Source: Klenkia terrae (lineage in GTDB: Bacteria > Actinomycetota > Actinomycetes > Mycobacteriales > Geodermatophilaceae). From it: a stretch of 35,739 nt of DNA. Every line of letters begins with the position of its first letter. Position 1 is the first letter of the stretch. The stretch is taken from the NCBI RefSeq assembly GCF_900491935.1, contig NZ_UEXK01000004.1:669277-705015 (forward strand). Direction: 5' to 3'. Below, piece by piece: positions 33,249 to 35,739 of this stretch. Position numbers and translations under genes: made by a program. Below the pieces are notes generated by a model, which was given only the letters and a program-made list of their open reading frames with translations, was not told where the DNA came from and searched no databases.

Positions 33249-33296
33249 CCAGCCTTCCAAGCTGACTGTGCGGGTTCGATTCCCGTCACCCGCTCC
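33249..33296 (+). tRNA. tRNA-Gly(UCC) 3' fragment, probable att remnant
   Basis: The anticodon stem-loop CCAGC-CTTCCAA-GCTGA (33249-33265, anticodon TCC at 33256-33258), T-arm GCGGG-TTCGATT-CCCGT (33270-33286) and acceptor strand CACCCGC plus T and CC (33287-33296) are clear. The D-arm is missing: only seven bases separate CGGGTG at 33236-33241, which could pair with the acceptor strand, from the anticodon stem. This is a 3' fragment left by integration or a decayed gene, not a normal tRNA. The preceding 32999-33235 holds no gene I can support. Confidence 0.7.
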
Positions 33297-33304
33297 GATG
33301 CGAT

Positions 33305-33337
33305 GTAGCGGGACACCTCTCACAGGTGTCCCGCTAC
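33305..33337 (+). terminator. strong hairpin after tRNA-Gly fragment
   Basis: GTAGCGGGACACCT and AGGTGTCCCGCTAC form a perfect 14-bp stem with a 5-base loop, nine bases after the tRNA end. It lacks a T-run, as is common for actinobacterial terminators. Confidence 0.65.
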
Positions 33338-33422
33338 GTCATTCACGGTCATCTTGCGGTTGTTTGTACCCGGGTCGGGGTGGGGGCAGGGGCGCGGAGT
33401 AGTTGTCCGTGAGTTGCAATGA

Positions 33423-33518
33423 TGCGGACGCGCGGACATCTACGTCCACGAGCCCGCCGAGGGCGACGAGAAGTTCCTGGAGGAGACCCGCCGCCCTCTG
33501 GGCCAGAAGGCCGCGTAG
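33423..33518 (+). pseudogene. C-terminal gene remnant (31 codons)
   Basis: An open frame without start codon reading ADIYVHEPAEGDEKFLEETR and ending QKAA-stop at 33518. Its codon choice (GAG, GCC, GTC, AAG) and amphipathic acidic sequence look truly coding, but the frame is closed just upstream at 33420-33422. It lies 86 bases after the tRNA hairpin and ends before a shared terminator. I read it as the 3' end of a gene broken by integration; the family is not recognised. Confidence 0.4.
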
Positions 33519-33535
33519 GCGGCGCGAATCGAGGG

Positions 33536-33557
33536 GCCGGCTGCTCAGGCAGCCGGC
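33536..33557. terminator. bidirectional terminator hairpin
   Basis: GCCGGCTGC-TCAG-GCAGCCGGC, a perfect 9-bp stem with a 4-base loop, placed between the plus-strand remnant (stop 33518) and the minus-strand Cys-rich gene (stop 33604). It can serve both directions. Confidence 0.65.
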
Positions 33558-33603
33558 ACCTCCTCTTCGCGCGTTGGGCCGACCGACTGGATCCGCCCGT
33601 CGA

Positions 33604-33777
33604 CTACCGCGATCGCCGGAACTTCGAGAAGAAGCCGCCGCCAGCGCGGCCGGCCTGCCGATCGTGCCCTGGGCAGCGCTGTGCGGCTGGGACGCCTTGC
33701 ATCACCTGGTCCACGTGCTGACCGCAGCCGGCCCACGTTGTGTTGCCGCATGTCTTGCAGGACACCGCTCGACACAT
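33604..33777 (-). CDS. 57-residue Cys-rich, probably zinc-binding protein
   Basis: A small protein with MCRAVSCKTCGNTTWAGCGQ followed by HVDQVMQGVP and RCPGH: five Cys (2, 7, 10, 18, 35) and His 21 and 38, arranged as CxxC plus C and C-x2-H, fit for binding Zn or another thiophilic metal. Similar tiny proteins are widespread in actinobacteria and usually unnamed. The C-terminus is Gly-rich then basic (GGGFFSKFRRSR). The ATG at 33777 has an AAGGA-rich ribosome binding site. It diverges from the sulfur operon, so a link to thiol or persulfide chemistry is possible. Confidence 0.75.
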   Translation of the reverse strand: MCRAVSCKTCGNTTWAGCGQHVDQVMQGVPAAQRCPGHDRQAGRAGGGFFSKFRRSR

Positions 33778-33945
33778 CCGTCCTTTTCCTTCTCCTCGAG
33801 GGTGATCGCGAGGGCGGAGGTCCTCGTCGACACCGGTGTTCCACCACACAGGTGGGGTGCAGGCAGCGCTGGCTTGGTGAGCTCTGCCGCTCGCACAACA
33901 TGCCCCCGGGGGAATGCGTCGGACGGTGCTACCGTTGGTCCACAC

Positions 33946-33961
33946 ATACCCCCCCGGGTAT
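33946..33961 (+). promoter_or_regulatory. CsoR/CstR-type operator
   Basis: ATACCC-CCCC-GGGTAT, a perfect 6-bp inverted repeat with a 4-base spacer, 27 bases upstream of the rhodanese start. This G/C-tract palindrome flanked by ATA/TAT is the known operator type of the CsoR family, which includes the persulfide sensor CstR and the copper sensor CsoR. With sulfur genes downstream, CstR is the likelier regulator. A second C5G5 tract at about 33904-33913 may be a weaker site. Confidence 0.75.
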
Positions 33962-33988
33962 CTGACCCACAGACTTTCAGGAGCTGAC

Positions 33989-34303
33989 GTGATCCCCGAG
34001 ATCGACCAGAACACCTTTGCCGCCCGGCTCGCCGAGGGCGATGCCCTCGTCGTCGACGTGCGCGAGGCGCGCGAGTACCGCCCCGGCCACGTCCCCGGCG
34101 CGCAGAACATGCCGCTGAGCGTGCTGCCGGCCCGCCTGCCCGAGCTGCCGAAGGACCGTCCGGTCTACGTGATCTGCCAGGCCGGTGGCCGCAGTGCCCA
34201 GGCGACGGCCCTCATGCGCGGCGTCGGCATCGACGCCACCAGCGTCGCCGGCGGCACCGGCGCCTGGATCGAGTCCGGCCGCCCGGTCGCCACCGCCGCC
34301 TGA
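33989..34303 (+). CDS. single-domain rhodanese (thiosulfate sulfurtransferase)
   Basis: A 104-residue rhodanese: VVDVREAREYRPGHVPGAQN for the N-terminal motif and the active-site loop CQAGGRS (VYVICQAGGRSAQATALM). The catalytic Cys carries the persulfide during sulfur transfer. The GTG at 33989 is chosen because CAGGAG lies six bases upstream; a longer frame from 33914 would overlap the operator. First gene of a sulfur operon together with the CstB-like enzyme. Confidence 0.92.
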   Translation: MIPEIDQNTFAARLAEGDALVVDVREAREYRPGHVPGAQNMPLSVLPARLPELPKDRPVYVICQAGGRSAQATALMRGVGIDATSVAGGTGAWIESGRPVATAA

Positions 34304-34340
34304 CCTGAACCACGCCACCACGGCCCCGAGAGGAACCCCG

Positions 34341-35729
34341 ATGACGATCACCGTCCTCCCCCTGGACACCCCCGGCCTGGGTGACCGCACCTACATCGCC
34401 CACGACGGCGAGGTCGCGCTCGTGGTCGACCCGCAGCGCGACTACGACCGCGTGCTCGGCATCGCCGAGGCCGCCGGCGTCCGGATCACCCACGTCTTCG
34501 AGTCCCACATCCACAACGACTACGTGACCGGCGGGCTGGAACTGGCCCGCGAGGTCGGCGCCCAGTACCTGCTGAACGCCGACGACCAGGTCTCCTTCGA
34601 GCGCACCGGGGTCTCCGACGGCGACATCGTCGAGGTGGGGGCCCGCATGCGCGTGCGGGTGCTGCTCACCCCCGGCCACACCCACACCCACCTGTCCTTC
34701 GCGCTCGAGGCCGACGGTGAGTCCGTGGCGGTCTTCACCGGCGGCTCCCTGCTCTACGGCTCCACCGGGCGCCCCGACCTGCTCGGCCCCGACCACACCC
34801 AGACGCTGGCGCACGCCCAGTGGCACTCCGCGCAGCGGCTGGCCGCCGAGCTCCCGGACGAGACCGCCGTCTACCCGACGCACGGCTTCGGCAGCTTCTG
34901 CTCGGCCACCCAGTCCGGCGGCACCGCCAGCACCATCGGCCAGGAGAAGCTCGCCAACCCGGCCCTGACCACCGACGAGTCCCGCTACGTCGAGGATCTC
35001 CTCGCCGGCCTGGACGCCTACCCGGCCTACTACGCGCACATGGGCGCGGCCAACTCCGCCGGCCCCGGCGAGGCCGACCTCTCCCTGCCGACCGAGGCGG
35101 ACCCGGCCGAGCTGCGCCGGCGCATCGAGGCCGGCGAGTGGGTCGTCGACCTCCGCAACCGCACGGCCTTCGCCGCCGGGCACGTCGGCGGGACGGTCAA
35201 CTTCGGCCTGGACGGGCAGTTCGTCACCTACCTCGCCTGGCTGATGCCCTGGGGCACCCCGGTGACCCTGCTCGGGGAGACCGCCGAGGACGTCGCCGAG
35301 GCCCAGCGCGAGCTGGTCCGGGTCGGCATCGACCGGCCGGCGGCGATGGCCACCGGCACGGTCGAGGACTGGTCCGGCGGCGCGCCGCTGCGGGCCTACC
35401 GCACCGCCCCCTTCGCTGACCTCGCCGCCGAGTTCACCGCCGGCCGCAGCCCCCTCGTGCTCGACGTGCGGCGCAACCAGGAACGCGCCGAGCGGCACAT
35501 CGCCGGTTCGCTGCACATCCCGATCCACGAGGTGCTCGAGCGCCTCGACGAGGTCCCGGCCGGGCCGGTGTGGGTGCACTGCGCCGGCGGCTACCGCGCC
35601 GGCGTCGTCGCCGCCCTGCTCGACGCGCACGGCATCGACGTCGTCGCCATCGACGACTCCTTCGACAATGCCGGCCCCGCCGGCCTCTACCTCACCACCG
35701 ACGCGATCAAGCAGGAGATCCCCGCATGA
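34341..35729 (+). CDS. CstB-like persulfide dioxygenase-rhodanese fusion
   Basis: A 462-residue enzyme that should oxidise low-molecular-weight persulfides to thiosulfate or sulfite. Residues 1-240 are a metallo-beta-lactamase fold of the ETHE1/PDO type: H56-x-H58-x-D60-Y61 (SHIHNDYVTGG), PGHTHTH at 111-117, VFTGGSLLYG and YPTHGFGS. Residues about 250-345 are a rhodanese fold without active-site Cys (LLGETAED at the loop), and about 355-460 a second rhodanese with Cys414 (WVHCAGGYRAG). This three-part order is that of staphylococcal CstB. GAGAGGA precedes the ATG at 34341. The stop overlaps the next ATG as ATGA. Confidence 0.92.
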   Translation: MTITVLPLDTPGLGDRTYIAHDGEVALVVDPQRDYDRVLGIAEAAGVRITHVFESHIHNDYVTGGLELAREVGAQYLLNADDQVSFERTGVSDGDIVEVGARMRVRVLLTPGHTHTHLSFALEADGESVAVFTGGSLLYGSTGRPDLLGPDHTQTLAHAQWHSAQRLAAELPDETAVYPTHGFGSFCSATQSGGTASTIGQEKLANPALTTDESRYVEDLLAGLDAYPAYYAHMGAANSAGPGEADLSLPTEADPAELRRRIEAGEWVVDLRNRTAFAAGHVGGTVNFGLDGQFVTYLAWLMPWGTPVTLLGETAEDVAEAQRELVRVGIDRPAAMATGTVEDWSGGAPLRAYRTAPFADLAAEFTAGRSPLVLDVRRNQERAERHIAGSLHIPIHEVLERLDEVPAGPVWVHCAGGYRAGVVAALLDAHGIDVVAIDDSFDNAGPAGLYLTTDAIKQEIPA

Positions 35730-35739
35730 CCACCCCCAC
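35726..35739 (+). CDS. start of next gene in sulfur operon (partial)
   Basis: An ATG overlapping the CstB-like stop as ATGA, with 14 bases visible (MTTP). Only the start is in the window. In similar operons a TauE/SafE exporter, DsrE/TusA-like protein or CsoR-family regulator follows, but nothing here identifies it. Confidence 0.5.

Noticed and set aside
33545-33901. Minus-strand ORF ending LLLEVPAIAVVDGRIQSVGP
   Set aside because: It overlaps the better supported 57-residue Cys-rich gene in another frame; the upstream part is Arg/Ser-rich and not protein-like.
1-35739. CRISPR arrays, toxin-antitoxin pairs, antibiotic resistance cargo
   Set aside because: No regularly spaced direct repeats, no recognisable toxin-antitoxin or resistance genes were found.

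Overview
The window is very GC-rich DNA with dense, overlapping (ATGA/GTGA) gene starts and many GTG starts. Together with the SCO6880-type transfer proteins and BldC-like excisionase this points to a high-GC actinobacterium, plausibly Geodermatophilaceae or relatives (inference from style; no marker gene is present). Positions 1-28451 look like one end of an integrative, probably conjugative element. From about 28452 onward the DNA looks like host chromosome or a second small island at a tRNA locus.

Layout. An IS110-family insertion (1-about 1293) sits at the 3' end of a long minus-strand transfer operon (13566 down to 1294). The operon runs from a degenerate MinD/ParA-like protein through a VirB2-like small membrane protein, a bitopic VirB8-like protein, a polytopic VirB6-like protein, an SCO6880-type protein, a VirB4-like ATPase, a lytic transglycosylase/M23 peptidase and a VirD4/TraG coupling ATPase to four uncharacterised proteins. 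A second minus-strand operon (25612 down to 13755) encodes a Tad/Flp-type pilus machine: a lipoprotein, a secreted protein, a CpaB/SAF protein, TadZ, TadA, TadB (frameshifted), TadC, a Flp-like pilin, two TadE-like pseudopilins, a TadG-like protein, a LysM-BTAD protein (frameshifted) and small accessory genes including an HTH protein. A double-HTH XRE regulator precedes it. Divergently on the plus strand lie a 63-residue ORF, an excisionase and a tyrosine integrase, followed by a tRNA 3'-end-like segment at 28424-28451.

The most striking signal is a tandem motif, ACTGGAG repeated at exactly 11 bp. It lies at the head of all three operons of the element (transfer, Tad, xis/int), with two degenerate pairs nearby. 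I found no equally spaced pair elsewhere in the window. It is a good candidate for an element-wide operator, with the XRE protein or the excisionase as possible ligand. Such a regulon would couple excision, a type IV-like channel and a Tad pilus.

Right part. An ACT-domain protein, a NarL-type response regulator with its histidine kinase, and a divergent FtsX-type ABC transporter lie between the 28.4 kb tRNA-like segment and a tRNA-Gly(UCC) 3' fragment at 33249-33296. Beyond it come a gene remnant, a 57-residue Cys-rich protein, and a sulfide/persulfide detoxification operon (rhodanese, then a CstB-like persulfide dioxygenase-rhodanese). That operon is preceded by a perfect CsoR/CstR-type operator palindrome.
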